A stretch of 64,000 nt of DNA from Adiantum capillus-veneris (GCA_014529385.2 CM043945.1:94526112-94590111); one strand, 5' to 3'. Positions 12,200-24,600 are shown, numbered from the stretch's first letter. The notes: generated from the sequence alone by a model not told the origin. Numbers and translations are program-made.

Positions 12200-15100
12200 C
12201 CAGTTGGTAATAGGTGGGGATTTTTGCCATTAGTTTTCTATTACCTTAGGTGCCTCGTCGAGTTGCAAGGGTGGTAGGGTACTCTCCCAAGATCGAACTT
12301 GAAGTGGTTCATCAGGTGATTCTTAAACACTAGGAGGTGTGGATTCCTTTGCAGCTTCATGGAGGTCCACTATTGTAGGTGGAGGCTGTGGAGAAGCTTT
12401 TACCTCTATGGATGCATTACATGAGGAGCTAGAAGCTTCATGGGACTCCCCCCTTCCTGAGTTAGGTGGAACAAATTGTTCTTTCTTTGGTATCCAAACT
12501 AGCTCTGGAGGGGGTGTGTAGCATTCTATGATTTTTTTCTTTTCACGATCTTCAATTTGTTTTGGAGCCACAGGATTGAGCTCACCTGGGCCACGTGGCA
12601 GGTAAGAACACAATCTACGTTTTGGCACCCAGATTTGATCATTTTCTTTATAGTAGCCTTGGGCTTCCAATAGTCGTTTAGGAATCCATCGCAACATTTT
12701 CTTACTTTTCTTGGAGCAAGTGGTACGTTTCTTACAAGGCTCTTGTTTTTTAGTACTAGCCATGGTCGCTAAAGAAGCTTTAGGGACCCACTTGTATGTT
12801 TTCTTCGTTACATTAGGATGAGTCTTGTCAGAAGCTATATGCATTGCTTCTAGCATATTTAAGGGTACGCGTGGTGGCATTTCATCCTCCTCAAGTGTTA
12901 CCCAAGTCGTCCCCCTGTTTCCCCAAGTGTCTATGGTTGCTGCTAGGTGAACCCAATCCACATTGTCTGACTCAATCATCCCAGGTAGGACATCCATATA
13001 AGGAGAATCCTCCCCAACATCAGTGTCCGCTTTACACGTGTAACAATACTGCAATGGGGCCAAGTGAATTGTGGTGAGAGATCTATGATCAATTATAAAC
13101 CTGTTTCCTAGAGGATGTGCTCGACCAGTAACAAGATCCACTCGAATGAAAGAATCTTGGAATTGCAAGTAGACATGGTTTTTAGACCAATCATGCACCA
13201 TTTTAGCTTCCCTCATGAAAGGACGTCCTAAGATCATCTCCGATACCATAGTGTGTTTGGAGAAATCCATAACAATGAAGGTAATTCTTATTTTATGTCC
13301 AAAGACCTTGATCTTGAGATCTTCTAGCATCCCAATAGGTTTAACAATAGACCCATTGGCCATCTTCACTACTATGGTTGTGGTCGCAAGGTGAGGTCTT
13401 CCCATAGTTTCCCAGCAATTTTTAGTCACAATGCTAACCCCAGCGCCACCATCAAGGATTCCCTTCACAGTTAATCCCTTAGTAGTGATTGGTATGGTCG
13501 CATTGGATTCATCACTCTCAAAGTATTGTCCCAACTTGTTAACAGGTATTTCTATAACAAGGTTCTCATCTAGGTTGAGTTGTGGATCTAAGTGTTCCTC
13601 CTCTATTGGCATCTCACCAGCTCCATTCATCTGGGCAAATTGTGGTAGCCCAAACTTTAGTTCTCCATTGAGGAAGGCTCGAAGAGCTGAGACTAACTCA
13701 AGGTCTTTATATAGTTTGGACATGATGGTGGTTCTAACTTCTGAAGACATGAAATCCATCGATTTGGCAATGTTTAATGGCACCTTTTGGACTTCAATCC
13801 CTTGACATGAGAAAGATGGGATCTCCATTTCTTCGATAGGATCAAGTAGTCCCTCTATAAACATTCTTTCCATCAAGAAGTGAGTACACCCACTTTCCCA
13901 TGACTTTAAGTCACTTTCTTCTTGGATGACACTAGGTATGGCTAAGGGTCTATTGACTTGGTGAGGTTGATGTTGCGTAGGGAACACGGTGTCTGTAATC
14001 TGGATCTGCCTAGGTGCTGGTTCTAGGTCCCGTTGCTACCAAACTCCTTAATTGCTTGACTCGCTCAATCTCCTCCGTAGGGTTTGGATAAGTTCTTATC
14101 TTCTTCTTGGATCCTGGCCATTGTGACTCATGAAGATCTTCCTTGTTGGTTTCTATCTTAATGGTCATTTTGGTCTCCATGGTTTCACCTGAATCAGAAT
14201 CCTCTTCAACGTCGTTCATATATACGGGGTCGTCACCAGTCCCTATGTTGGTCTTTGAACTGGGGTCTGACTTCGTTGCTTTTTGCAATCTCTTTCTTCG
14301 TGTTTTCTTCTTTTTTTTGAGATTGGACAATTAATGCCGTGTCTCTTTCCTCAAGAATATAATTTTGTTTTTGGAGCATCAATTGTGTGAGTACGTTTAC
14401 TGGTACCATATGTGTACTTTGTGATGGCTCCTCGGTAACTTCAATCAAGTTTAACGGCGTGATCTTCGGTGCATTTGGATTATTTGGACATTGGGCAATC
14501 AAATGATCTATGCCACATCGATTACACATGAGTATCGGCATTGTAGATGTGTTTTCTTGATTGGTTTGCATTAGTGTGGCGTTCTTTTGTAACCTAATAG
14601 GACACTCGGCTACACAATGTGGACCTCCACACTCATAGCATTGAAGAGGTGGTCTCTTAGCAGTGCAATTGATATTTTGGCCTCTTGCCGCAAGAGCAAC
14701 TACTTGATATACAGTTTTGACTTGTCCCCAATAGTCCTCCATGTAGTATTGTGGACTTTCTCCAAGCACATCCATCCCATAGGCAATATTAGGATCTATA
14801 TCTTCCTTACAGCCTTTCAAACAAGAAATAGATGACTCACAACCCACTTGATTCACAGAAGTGATTCTCGGATGTGGTGGTTGCTGTCCTAGCATTGGAG
14901 GTGGTAAGGGTGTTGTTTGAACAACATTTTGGGCCCTAGGGACCATGTGTTGTGACGTTTGTTCAAGAGGTGGGGCCGGCATCAATGCAGGCACTCGAGG
15001 TGTGTTTGTCCATACTAAGATTGGTCTATTGGTCATCGCGTGCTTAAATACTATGCAATCCTTAGCTTGATGACCATACCTCCCACAGGCATTGCAGTTC

Positions 15101-15264
15101 CCATTGAATTTTACTCTAAAAGTAGGGCATTCACTGGTACTATGTGGTCCATAGCATACTGAGCACCATTGTTGCTCCCTTATTGGATACATATGATTGT
15201 TTTGTGGAGCATGATTGTCTCTAAGACTCTCTTGAATAGCCTTGGTGAGATCTGCTAAAGTCAT
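12200..15264 (-). pseudogene. Element A zinc-knuckle and protease region with WxPK tail
   Basis: This is the nucleocapsid plus protease half of the polyprotein, in three frames now. Segment 15264-14233 has four CCHC knuckles: CSVCYGPHSTSEC, CNACGRYGHQAKDC, CYECGGPHCVAEC and CNRCGIDHLIAQC. Three of these use the short C-X2-C-X3-H-X4-C spacing. Segment 14330-14010 is a charged linker (KKKKKTRRKR). Segment 13987-12323 (554 residues) has a retropepsin-like domain: active-site LDGGAGVS at 178-185 and ILGRPF at 252-257. The tail carries four W-[VI]-P-K motifs at about 400, 434, 453 and 498. A TAA at the segment end replaces a CAA in element C, where the frame runs about 40 codons further. Indels separate the segments. 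No RT follows. Confidence 0.85.
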
Positions 15265-17440
15265 CTAAGATATCTTTGGCTCCTTAGCAATAGGCTTTAG
15301 GGTCATTGGCTGATGCCCCATTGCTTGCAAGCTAATAGATTTAGGCTCAACAGACACTCTTTCTCCTTGAATCATTAAATTATCCTCCAATTGGATCGCA
15401 TTGGTGGTGACCGCTTCCCCAGTGGTGATACCTCTAATGACTAGGCCATTGTAGATATCCTCATGTCGTAACCCCCTAATGAATCTATCAAGCAATTGGT
15501 TATTATCGAAGCGCTCATTTGGATTACAACGAGAATTCAAACGCTTCAAGTGACTAATAAAGTCTCTCACCAACTCTCCTTCCTCTCGTTGGGCTTTCTA
15601 GAGCTGAGAGGCTACACCCCAAAGTACTCCCTCTTATATGTATTTTTTCAAGGACAGTCTCCTAAGAGTAGGGTAAATCGTTTTTCCTTCCACCCTTAAG
15701 ATTCTATACCAATCCCCTGCCTTTCCACTTAAGGTTAGGCTTAAAGCATTACTCTTATGCAGGTCAGTGTGTTCTCCTAGAGAATCGCATATTTGTTCAA
15801 ACATGTGAGCTTAGCTATTTGTACTGCCTTACTTCTAGGCCCTCTATCAGGCGTGTTACGTATATTCTCAGCAATAGATCGACCGATAGCTTGAGCAAAT
15901 GTTGCTAAGTCACCTAAGTGAGCATGCACCATGGATGAAGGCACTCCAGAGACTACATGTGGAGTAGGTATTGGCATTGGGCTTGGCGCATAAGAAGCCC
16001 TTGGGTTCCACGTTGGGTATGATGTTGTGCCATGTGGTGGTCCATAGTTCATATGGGTGGCCCTAGGCATAGCAGACGTCGGATGTGACATGCTAATGCT
16101 AGCCGATATAGTCCCATGGAAATAAGAGCTTGGTTGTTGTGGTAGTGGAGCATAAGTAGTTGAAACAATGGGAGGAGTAGGGACTACATGAGTACGAGGA
16201 CCCATGGGTGTATACGATTGGTACACACTTGAAGGTACTGTTGCAGGCATTGAGCTACCATGTAGCGGTGCTTTACTAACAAATGAGGTCCATGGCGTGT
16301 TTCTGGGCATGCCCATCATTGGGGTAGGCATGGTAGCCGTGGTGTCATCAAGGGAAAGATGAGATAGACTTGGAAAGGTAAAGCTATCACTTGTGGGCTC
16401 AGATTGCACTGAGACCCCTGGCGAAACAACGTATGGAGGATCCATCAAACTTACCGAGGGAGTCTCCATTTGCGATAAGGTCGGTTGTTTAGCGTTTCCT
16501 GTATCCAAGAATCTCATTAGACCCGTTGAAGGCATGTTGATCCCCTTGTTCTGTCTCTCTAACTCAATGACCCTATGAATGACCTCACAAACTCTTTGTT
16601 GTTGATCCTCCACACTAGTAGCACCCATTGTGGATTGTAGGACATCTAACCAACCCACGTGATAGGTGTGACCTGTGTATAGGTCGGTTAGAGTTTCTGT
16701 TTGTAGTTCGTACTCCCAGTTCTCATTTAAGAACACTCCATCTAGGATTGAGGTGCTAGGGGTGTCCTTTGAGCTAGATGCAATGTTGCTTTCTAGGGGT
16801 TGGGGCCCTTAGCAGTTGCTAAGTCAGGAGTACTCGATTGCTCTTCTAGCAAAGATATTGACATAGGAGGTTTTGATTTTAACTCTCTTCGTTGCTCCGC
16901 CTTGCGTAAGTTCTCGATTTCCTTTTCCCTCGCTGCAAGGATATAGCGCTCAACTTCTTGCACTTCGGCAAGGCTTCTACCATCGGGTAATATGACCTCG
17001 GAGGGGAATAGCTCTGAAGAGTCAGGAGGTGCGGTGAATGAAGTATTCACGTGCACATTCTCTAAGGGTATAGGGTCTATGTTGGTCATGAATGGAGAAT
17101 TTACTTCCCCACCCCCCTCATTTACATCATTAGCTCCATGTTTGGACCGAGTGGCTCTACTAAAAGTTTCCTTCAGGCGGCTAAGCACGCTCGGTCCGAA
17201 CTGTGGGCCCATGGCATGCATGTCTTGGCTTGAGCTATTGGGATTAGGCATTGGGAAACCCTCCATGACGTCGTAGTCAGAGGAAGAGTCACTAGCTGCT
17301 ATGTTCGGGTCTTGGTTTGTCCTACCCTGGGTCCCCGCCGAGGGCCTGAAACCTAAGGTAGGTGGATAACGAGAACTCACGTAAGTCGAAATTCTCTCTA
17401 GTTGCTCCGTCTCTACCACACGACCAGAGCGTAGATGCAT
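15265..17440 (-). pseudogene. Element A gag, N-terminal half and capsid core
   Basis: Gag opens at 17440 (MHLRSGRVVETEQ), just past the leader. An acidic, serine- and proline-rich N-terminal region is followed by a charged helix (EVERYILAAREKEIENLRK). A 2-bp insertion relative to B at about 16795-16805 ends the first frame. The second (16736-15777) continues with TETLTDLYTGHTYHVGWLDV, a long Pro/Ser/Thr-rich linker and a stop after KYAIL. The capsid core follows in 15573-15265 (RLNSRCNPNERFDNNQLLDRFIRGLRHEDIYNG). The UAG after KYAIL and another before KAQREEGE are shared with element B. The Pro/Ser-rich linker has no recognised function. Confidence 0.8.
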
Positions 17441-18164
17441 GTGCCTTTGGCACCCTACAAGCGTCGACGAATAACCTCGAAGGTTAACCGCTTACTTTTT
17501 TAGGCGTCTGTTTTCACTTGTGTTTTTTTATGTTTTTTAGTATTTTTGAATGATCGATTTTTTTATTAAAGTGTGTGATAGCTCAAAACGAGCGTATCAC
17601 TCAGAGGGTCATGGTGTGCTTTATAGCACAATTTTCGGGCATCCGAAGTTTCGTTGGTCCTCAAAAAATCGATTTTTAGCTACGTGTGAAGCTAAAATTC
17701 GTAATTTTAAAGGGCGATAGATGCATAAGCCTGAGCGTGAGCTTGGGCTTGGGTCTGGGAGATATTCTCGATCCCAGTCCTACCTTTAAATTTTTTTTAA
17801 ATTTTTATTTTTATTTTTTTAAAGGATAAGGTCGCCACGGCCTGCGCGAGAGTACACACACACTCTACCTACCTACTTCCAACTAATACACCTACTGTTA
17901 CACACTAACACACTCTATTAGCTCTCACAGATCTACTTCCTACTTACTGTACATTACATTACACAGAAATAACAACCTTAATACTAACACCTTACACAGA
18001 GAAAAAACACAGTACCTTTGAAAACTCCATTAACAAAAAAAAATACACACTATAACACAAAATCCTTCTTCTCAACACACACACCCTCCTTCCTTACCTT
18101 TCCTACAATAGAAATTGCACCCCCAAAGAAGCACAGAGTACCATTCAAGCTTAGTGTATGGCAT
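17441..18164 (-). other. Element A leader (5' untranslated)
   Basis: About 720 bp between PBS and gag ATG, with no supportable frame. It contains an AT-rich run (about 17785-17825) and GGGCTTGGGTCTGGG-like purine stretches. The equivalent leader in B is 20353-21072 and is clearly homologous. Confidence 0.65.
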
Positions 18165-18182
18165 TCCCCGGTAGCGGTGCCA
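18165..18182 (-). other. Primer-binding site, tRNA-Asp type (element A)
   Basis: The minus strand reads TGGCACCGCTACCGGGGA, two substitutions from TGGCGCCGTTGCCGGGGA-type sites that pair with plant tRNA-Asp and are typical of Athila/Tat-like Gypsy elements. It lies 4 bases inside the 5' LTR. Confidence 0.8.
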
Positions 18183-18186
18183 AAAA

Positions 18187-18511
18187 TGTGCGCGTATGGC
18201 GCACGTGTCAATGCAAGGAACTTGCCGATACACCGCGGGCGAGCCACAAATGGCTTCAAGCACACAACAAGCCTAAACTAGTAAGCTCAAAGATGGCGTT
18301 GGTGTGTCACTCACTGCTCTACGCTTCACACTTGGGCGCCCATGCTTAGCCAACTAATCCCTTGAATGTTCCAGTTAGAGTGCGCCTCTCATCGGCAATC
18401 ATTCTTACCCTTTTCCTATTGGACTGACAAGCCCGGTACCTGACTCTACCAAGTAAATAATACAACGTCCGCCGTAGGTGATATGGTGTCCGTGAGCCAT
18501 GAGGGTTAACA
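18187..18511 (-). repeat. Element A 5' LTR, internally deleted
   Basis: It has the same ends as the 3' LTR but is 325 bp rather than 580 bp. About 255 bp are missing between CTCTACGCTTC and CACACTTGGG, where both flanks carry TTC. The lost part includes the GA/CT and CA tracts and the TATA-like region, so this LTR has probably lost promoter activity. Confidence 0.85.
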
Positions 18512-20352
18512 CGTATGTATTATTTCAAGAACAGTCTCCTAAGAGTAGGGTAAATCATTTTTTCTTCCACCCTTATCGTTCTATGCCAATCCCCAGTCTT
18601 CCCACTTAAGGTTAGGCTTAAAGCATTACTCTTATGCAAGTCATTGTGTTCTCCTAGAGAATCGCATATTTGTTCAAACACTTCAATATGCTTTCTACAT
18701 CCCCGTCTCCACTAAATTTTTGTGTGAGCTTGGCTATTTGTACTGCCTTACTTCTAGGCTCTCTATCAGGCATGTTACGCATATTCTCAGCAATAGATCG
18801 ATCGATAGCTTGAGCAAATGTTGCCAAGTCACCTAAGTGAGTAGGCACGGTGGGTAAGGTGCTCCGGAGACTACATGTGGAGTAGGTATTGGCTTTGGGC
18901 TTGGCACATAGGAAGCCCTTGGGTTCTACGTTTGGTACGGTGTTGTGCCATGTGGCAGCCCAAAGTTCATATGTGTGGCCCTAGGAATAGCAGACATCAG
19001 ATGTGACATGCTAACGCTGCCGGTATGGTCCCATTAAAATAAAACTTGGGTGTTGTGGTTGTGGAGCATAGGTTGTTGAAACAATGGGAGGGGTAGGGGC
19101 TACATGAGTGCGAGGACCTATAGATGTATACGATTGGTACACACTTGTAGGTACTGTTGCATGCATTGAGCTACCATGTAGTGGTGCTTTACTAACAAAC
19201 GAGGTCCATGGCGTGTTTGTTGGCATGCCCATCATTGGGGTAGGCATGGTAGCCGTGGTGTCATCAAGGGAAAGATGAGCTAGACTTGGAAAGGTAAAGC
19301 TATCACTTGTGGACTTAGATGCACTAAGACCCTAGTGAAACAACATATGGAGGATCCATCGGACTTACCGAGGGAGTCTCCATTTGTGATAAGGTTGGTT
19401 GTTTAGCCTTCCCTGTATCCAAGAATCTCATGAAACCCGTTGAAGGCATGTGGATCCCCTTGTTCTGCCTCTCTAGCTCAATAACCCTATGGATGACCTC
19501 ACAAACTCTTTGTTGTTGATCCTCTACACTAGTAGCACCCGTTGTGGATTGTAGGACATCTAACCAACCCACGTGATAGGTGTGACCTGTGTATAGGTCG
19601 GTTAGAGTTTCTGTTTGTAGTTCATACTCCCAGTTCTCATTTAGGAATGTTTCGTCTAGGATTGAGGTGCTAGGGGTGTCTTTTGAACTAGATGCAATGT
19701 GGCTCTCTATGGGTTGACCCTTAGTGGTCGCTAATTTAGGAGCACTCAATTGCTCTTCTAGCAAGGATACTGACCTAGGGGATTTCGCTTTTAACTCTCT
19801 TCATTGCTCCGCCTTGCGTAAGCTCTTGATTTCCTTTTCCCTAGCCGCAATGATATATCGCTCAACCTCTTGCACTTCGGCAAGGCTTCTACCATCAGGT
19901 AATATAACCTCGGAGGGGAATAGCTCTGAAGAGTCAGGGGGTGTAGTGAATGGAGTATTCACATGCACACTCTCCAAGAGCATAGGGTCTATGTTGGTCA
20001 TGAATGGCGAATTTACTTCCCCACCCCCCTCATTTGCATCGTTAGCTCCATGTTCGGAGCGAGTGGCTCTACTACAGGTTTCCTTCAAGCGGCTAAGCAC
20101 GCTCGGCCCGGACCGTGGGCCCATGGCATGCATGTCTTGGCTTGAGCTATCAGGATTAGGCATTCGATAACCCTCCATGACATCGTAGTCAGAGGAAGAG
20201 TCACTAGACGCTATATGCGGATCCTGAGTGGTACTACCTTGGGTTCCCACCGAGGGCCTAGAACCTAAGGTAGGTGGGTATTGAGAACACACGTAAGTCG
20301 AAGTGCTCGCTAGTTGCTTGGCCTCTAGCACACGATCAGAGTGTAGATGCAT
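18512..20352 (-). pseudogene. Element B gag, N-terminal half
   Basis: This matches the gag of A from MHLHSDRVLEAKQLAST (20352) onward. A TGA after LRKAEQ (near 19801) replaces CGA in A, a CpG-type transition. The frame resumes at 19764 (SLLEEQ-equivalent) and passes through TETLTDLYTGHTYHVGWLDV. Further indels split 19247-19011 and 18848-18654. Unlike A, it keeps the segment KFSGDGDVESILKCLNKYAIL before the shared UAG. It stops at 18512, where element A is inserted. Confidence 0.78.
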
Positions 20353-21072
20353 GTGCCTTTGGCATCCTACAAGCGTCGACGAATACCCTCGAAGGTTAAT
20401 CGCTTGATTTTTTAAGCGTTTTGCGCCTTGTTTTCACTCGTTTTTTGATGTTTTTTTACGATCAATTTTTGGATTAGAGCGTGTGATAGCTTGAAACAAG
20501 CGTATCATTCAGGGGGTCGTGGTGTGCTTTACAGCACAATGTTCGGTTACTCGAAGCTCCGTTGGTCCTCAAAAGGGTTGATTTTTACTTAGGTGTGAGG
20601 CTAAAATAAGTAATTCTAAAGGGTGACTGAGGCCTGAGCCTGAGCGTGGGCCTGGGCTTGGGCTTGGGCCTGGGGAATGTTCCCGATCTCGGTCCTACCT
20701 TTATTTTTATTATTTTTATTTTTTATTTTTGGATAAGGTCGCCGCACGCGCGAGCACACAAACACCTAACCTATCTACTTGCAACTAGCAGAGCTGCTGT
20801 TACACACTAACATAGTACTACAAAAACTAATTAACTAACATCTCTACTTACTGTACCTTACAAATCTAACATTATAGATCTACTACCTTAATGCTAACAC
20901 CTTATCAACAGAAAACACAGTACATTGCAACACCTTATTAACAAAAACAGTACACTGCAGCAGTCACAAATCCTCCTCAACAAGCCACACACCTTCTTTC
21001 TCTACCTTTCCTACATTTCATGATGCACCACAAAGCAGCATAAAGTGCTATTCAAGCTTAGTGCAAGGAATT
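20353..21072 (-). other. Element B leader
   Basis: About 720 bp homologous to the element A leader, with no supportable gene. It includes an AT-rich run near 20700-20735. Confidence 0.6.
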
Positions 21073-21090
21073 TCCCCGACAACGACGCCA
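21073..21090 (-). other. Primer-binding site, tRNA-Asp type (element B)
   Basis: The minus strand reads TGGCGTCGTTGTCGGGGA, close to the tRNA-Asp PBS used by Athila/Tat-like elements. It is four bases from the LTR end at 21095. Confidence 0.82.
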
Positions 21091-21094
21091 AAAA

Positions 21095-21287
21095 TGTGCA
21101 CATCTGTTGCACGTGTCAAAGCAAGGGACTTGCCGTGCACTGTGTGCGAGCCACAAATGGCCGCAAGTACACAACCAGACTAATCTAGCAAGCTCAAGAG
21201 AGCATGGGTGTGTCACTCACCACCCTACGCTCACCTTCGTGGAGGATTCCTCGCCGCAAAGAAGAGGGAGCTACTGCCGTGCCGCGC
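21095..21287 (-). repeat. Element B 5' LTR, inner part
   Basis: This is the first 193 bp (plus coordinates) of the B LTR, matching 9934-10120 of element A. It ends at CGCGC, where element C is inserted in the opposite orientation. The LTR resumes at 26938. Confidence 0.82.
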
Positions 21288-21606
21288 TATTAACCCTCAC
21301 GGCTCACGGACACCCCATCACCTACGACGGACGTGTATTATGTATTTGGTAGAGTCAGGTACCGGGCTTGTCGGACCAATAGGAAAAGGGTAAGAGTGAT
21401 CGTCGATGAGAGGCGCACTCTAACTGGGACATTCAAGGGATTAGTTGGCTAAGCATGGGCGCCCAAGTGTGAATGGGGTGAGCTCATATAAAAGCCAACT
21501 AAACCTAAAATTCACTTATTCTCTCATTTGTGCAATAGAAGAGTGCTCTTGCTCCATCTCCATCTCCATCTTCTTCTTCTTCACCTCCTTGTGTGTGTGT
21601 GTATGT
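21288..21606 (+). repeat. Element C 5' LTR, truncated
   Basis: Begins TATTAACC (TGTTAACC with G to A) and follows the 3' LTR for about 315 bp to TGTGTGTATGTG. There it joins directly to gag zinc-knuckle sequence (GTGCTCAATTTG). Both parents carry a short TG-rich match at the joint. Confidence 0.85.
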
Positions 21607-24600
21607 GGTGCTCAATTTGCTTGGGCCCACATACTACAAGTGAATGCCCTACTTTCAGAGTAAAGTTTAACGGCACTTGTAACGCGTGTGGTAGGTATGG
21701 CCATCAAGCAAAGGATTTCCTAATGCTTAAACGCATCATGGAAAATAGACCGCCTATAGCTTGGGCAGACTCACCTCGAGTTCCTGCATTGATGCCTACC
21801 CCACCCATGGAGCAACAGTTGCCATTACAGCACATGGTCCCTAGAACCCAAAATGTGGTCCAAACCACACCGTTGCCACCTCCAGTGCTAGGACCGCAAC
21901 CCCCTCATCCAAGAGTTACACCTATGAACCAAATAGGTTGCGAGTCATCTAGTACTTATGTAGATTGCGAAGAGGACATAGACTCTAGTATCACCTATGG
22001 AGTCGACATGCTTGAGGAGTGTCCCATGTACTATATGGAAGACCATTGGGGACAAATCAAACCGGTATATCAAGCTACTGCACTAGCAGCAAGAGGCCAA
22101 AACATTAATAGTTTTGCCAGGAGACCACCTCTTCAGTGCTACAAATGTGGTGGACCACATCGAATAGCTGAGTGCCCCATTAGAATACAAAAGAATGCCG
22201 CACTAATGCAAACCAGTCAAGGGAGTGCATTGGCAATGCCAATACTCACTTGTAATCGTTGTGGCATAGATCATTTGATCGCACAGTGTCCTAACAATCC
22301 AAACGCACCGAAAATCACACCATTGAACATAATAGAGATTGTTGATGGGACACCACCAACTATAAACATAGCACCAGTGAATGCACTCACACGGTCGATG
22401 CTCCAAAAGCAAAATTACATCCTCGAAGAGAGAGATGCTGCGTCCATTGGTCGAGCGAGAAAGAAGAAAACACGAAGAAAGAAATCCCTTAATGCTTCTA
22501 GCTCAAAACCTAGTTCAAAGACTAACATAGGGACAGGAGAGGATCCCGTGTATATGAATGACCCTGAGGATGACTCAGATTCGATAGAGACCACGGAGAC
22601 CAAAACTGTTACTACAAAGGAAAAAGCCAGTGAGGAGGATCACGAGAGGGAATTACGACGAACACCAAAAGAGTATTCAAAGTTAAACTACCCAGTTGCG
22701 AACCCCCAAGATAAGCCACGAGAGACAAAAAATGAGGATTGCAAGAGAAAGATTGGAACCTATCCAAACCCAACAGTGGAAATTGAACGAGTCCAACAAC
22801 TGAGGGGTTTGGTGGAAGAAACTCAACGAACATTAGAACCTGAACCCAAACACATCCAGATGTCGGACACAGTGTTTCCCACACAAGTTCAACCTCACAA
22901 GAACTACAGGCCGTTAGCTATACCCAGTATCATTCGGGAAGAGAGTGAGGGTAGGACATCTGAAAGTGGACACACACCTTTCCTACTAGAGAGAATGTTT
23001 GGTGAGGGAATGCCCGACCCCCTTGAGGAAGTGGAGATTCCATCTTCACCATTCTCTTGTCAGGGTCCTACGTCCCACAAGATGCCATTAAATGTTGCCA
23101 AATTGATGGATTTCATGTCTTCAGAAGTTAGAACCACCATCATGTCCAAACTATATAAAGACCCCGAGCTAGTCTCAGCTCTTCGAGCCTTCCTCAATGG
23201 AGAATTACAGGCCGGATTACCAAAGTTTGCACAAATGAACAAACCTGACTCGGTAATGAATGATGAGGAACATTTAGCACCACCATCTGACCTAACGGGA
23301 CATGAATCTGTAATTGAAGTACCCGTTAACAAGTTGGGGCAATACTTTGAAGGTGATGAATCTAATGCTACTCTACCAATCACTACTAAAGGATTAACTG
23401 TAAAGGGAGTCCTTGACGGTGGTGCGGGAGTCAGCATGGTGACAAAGAGTTGTTGGGAGTCTATGGGGCAACCTCACCTTGAAGCCACAAGCATAGTGGT
23501 AAAAATGGCTAATGGATCTATTGTTACGCCTATTGGAATGCTAAAGGATCTCAGGATCAAGGTCTTGGGACACAAGGTAAGGCAAACTTTCATTGTTATG
23601 GATTTTTCCAAGCATCCTATGTCATTTGAGATGATCTTAGGGCGTCCATTCATGAGGGAAGCAAAAATGGTGCATGACTGGTCCAAAAACCATGTCTACT
23701 TACAGTTCCAAGACTCTGTCATTCGAGTTGATCTTTTAAGTGGTCGAACGCATCCTCTAGGAAATAAATTCATCATTGATAATCGATCAGACACAACAAT
23801 TCACTCAGCTCCATTACAGTATTGTTACACGTGTAACGAAGACACGGATATTGGGGAGAACTCTCCTTATATGGATATCCTACCCCGAATGGCTGAGTCA
23901 GACAATGTCGATTGGGTACACCTAGCGGCAACTATAGATACATGGGGAGCTAGAGGAACGACCTGGGTAACACCTGAGGGGGATGAAATGCATGTACCCT
24001 TAAATATGCTACAAGCAATGCATATAGCTTCTGACAAGACTCATCCTAATGTAACGAAGAAAACATACAAGTGGGTCCCTAAAGCTTCTTTAGTGACCAT
24101 AGCTAGTGCTAAAAAATAGAAGCCTTGTAAGAAACGTACCACTCGCTCCAAGAAAAGTAAGAAAATGTTGCGATGGATCCCTAAATGACTATTGGAAGCC
24201 CAAGGCTACTACCAAGGAAATGATCAAATCTGGGTGCCAAAACGTAGATTGTGCTCTTACCTATCACCTGACCCATGTGAGCCCAATCCCGTAGCTCCAA
24301 AACGAATCAATGATCGTGGAAAGAAAAAAATCACAGAATGCTACACACCCGCTCCCGAGCTAGTTTGGGTACCAAAGAAAGAACGATTTGTTCCACCTAG
24401 CTCAGGAAGGGGGGAGTCCCATGAAGCTTCTAGCTCCTCATGTAATGCATCCGTAGAGATAAAAGATTCTCCACAGCCTCCACCTACAATAGTGGACCTC
24501 CATAAAGCTACAAAGGAATCCACACCTCCCAGTGTTCAAGAATCACCTGATGAACTACTTCAAGTTCGATCTTGGGAGAGTACCTTACCACCCTTGCAAC

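Larger units (their letters stand above)
9934..18511 (-). mobile_element. Element A: gag-protease LTR retrotransposon inserted in B
   Basis: This is a complete-ended 8.6-kb element on the minus strand. It has a 5' LTR (18187-18511), Asp-type PBS (18165-18182), leader, gag-protease frame (17440 to about 12200), a 1.6-kb non-coding tail, PPT (10514-10526) and 3' LTR (9934-10513). It is flanked by TGTAT (9929-9933) and CGTAT (18512-18516), a 5-bp target duplication with one transition. Removing it rejoins the gag of B at the point matching A's own gag near 15625. No RT, RNase H or integrase is present, so it is non-autonomous. In layout it resembles the TR-GAG class, with protease added. Confidence 0.88.
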
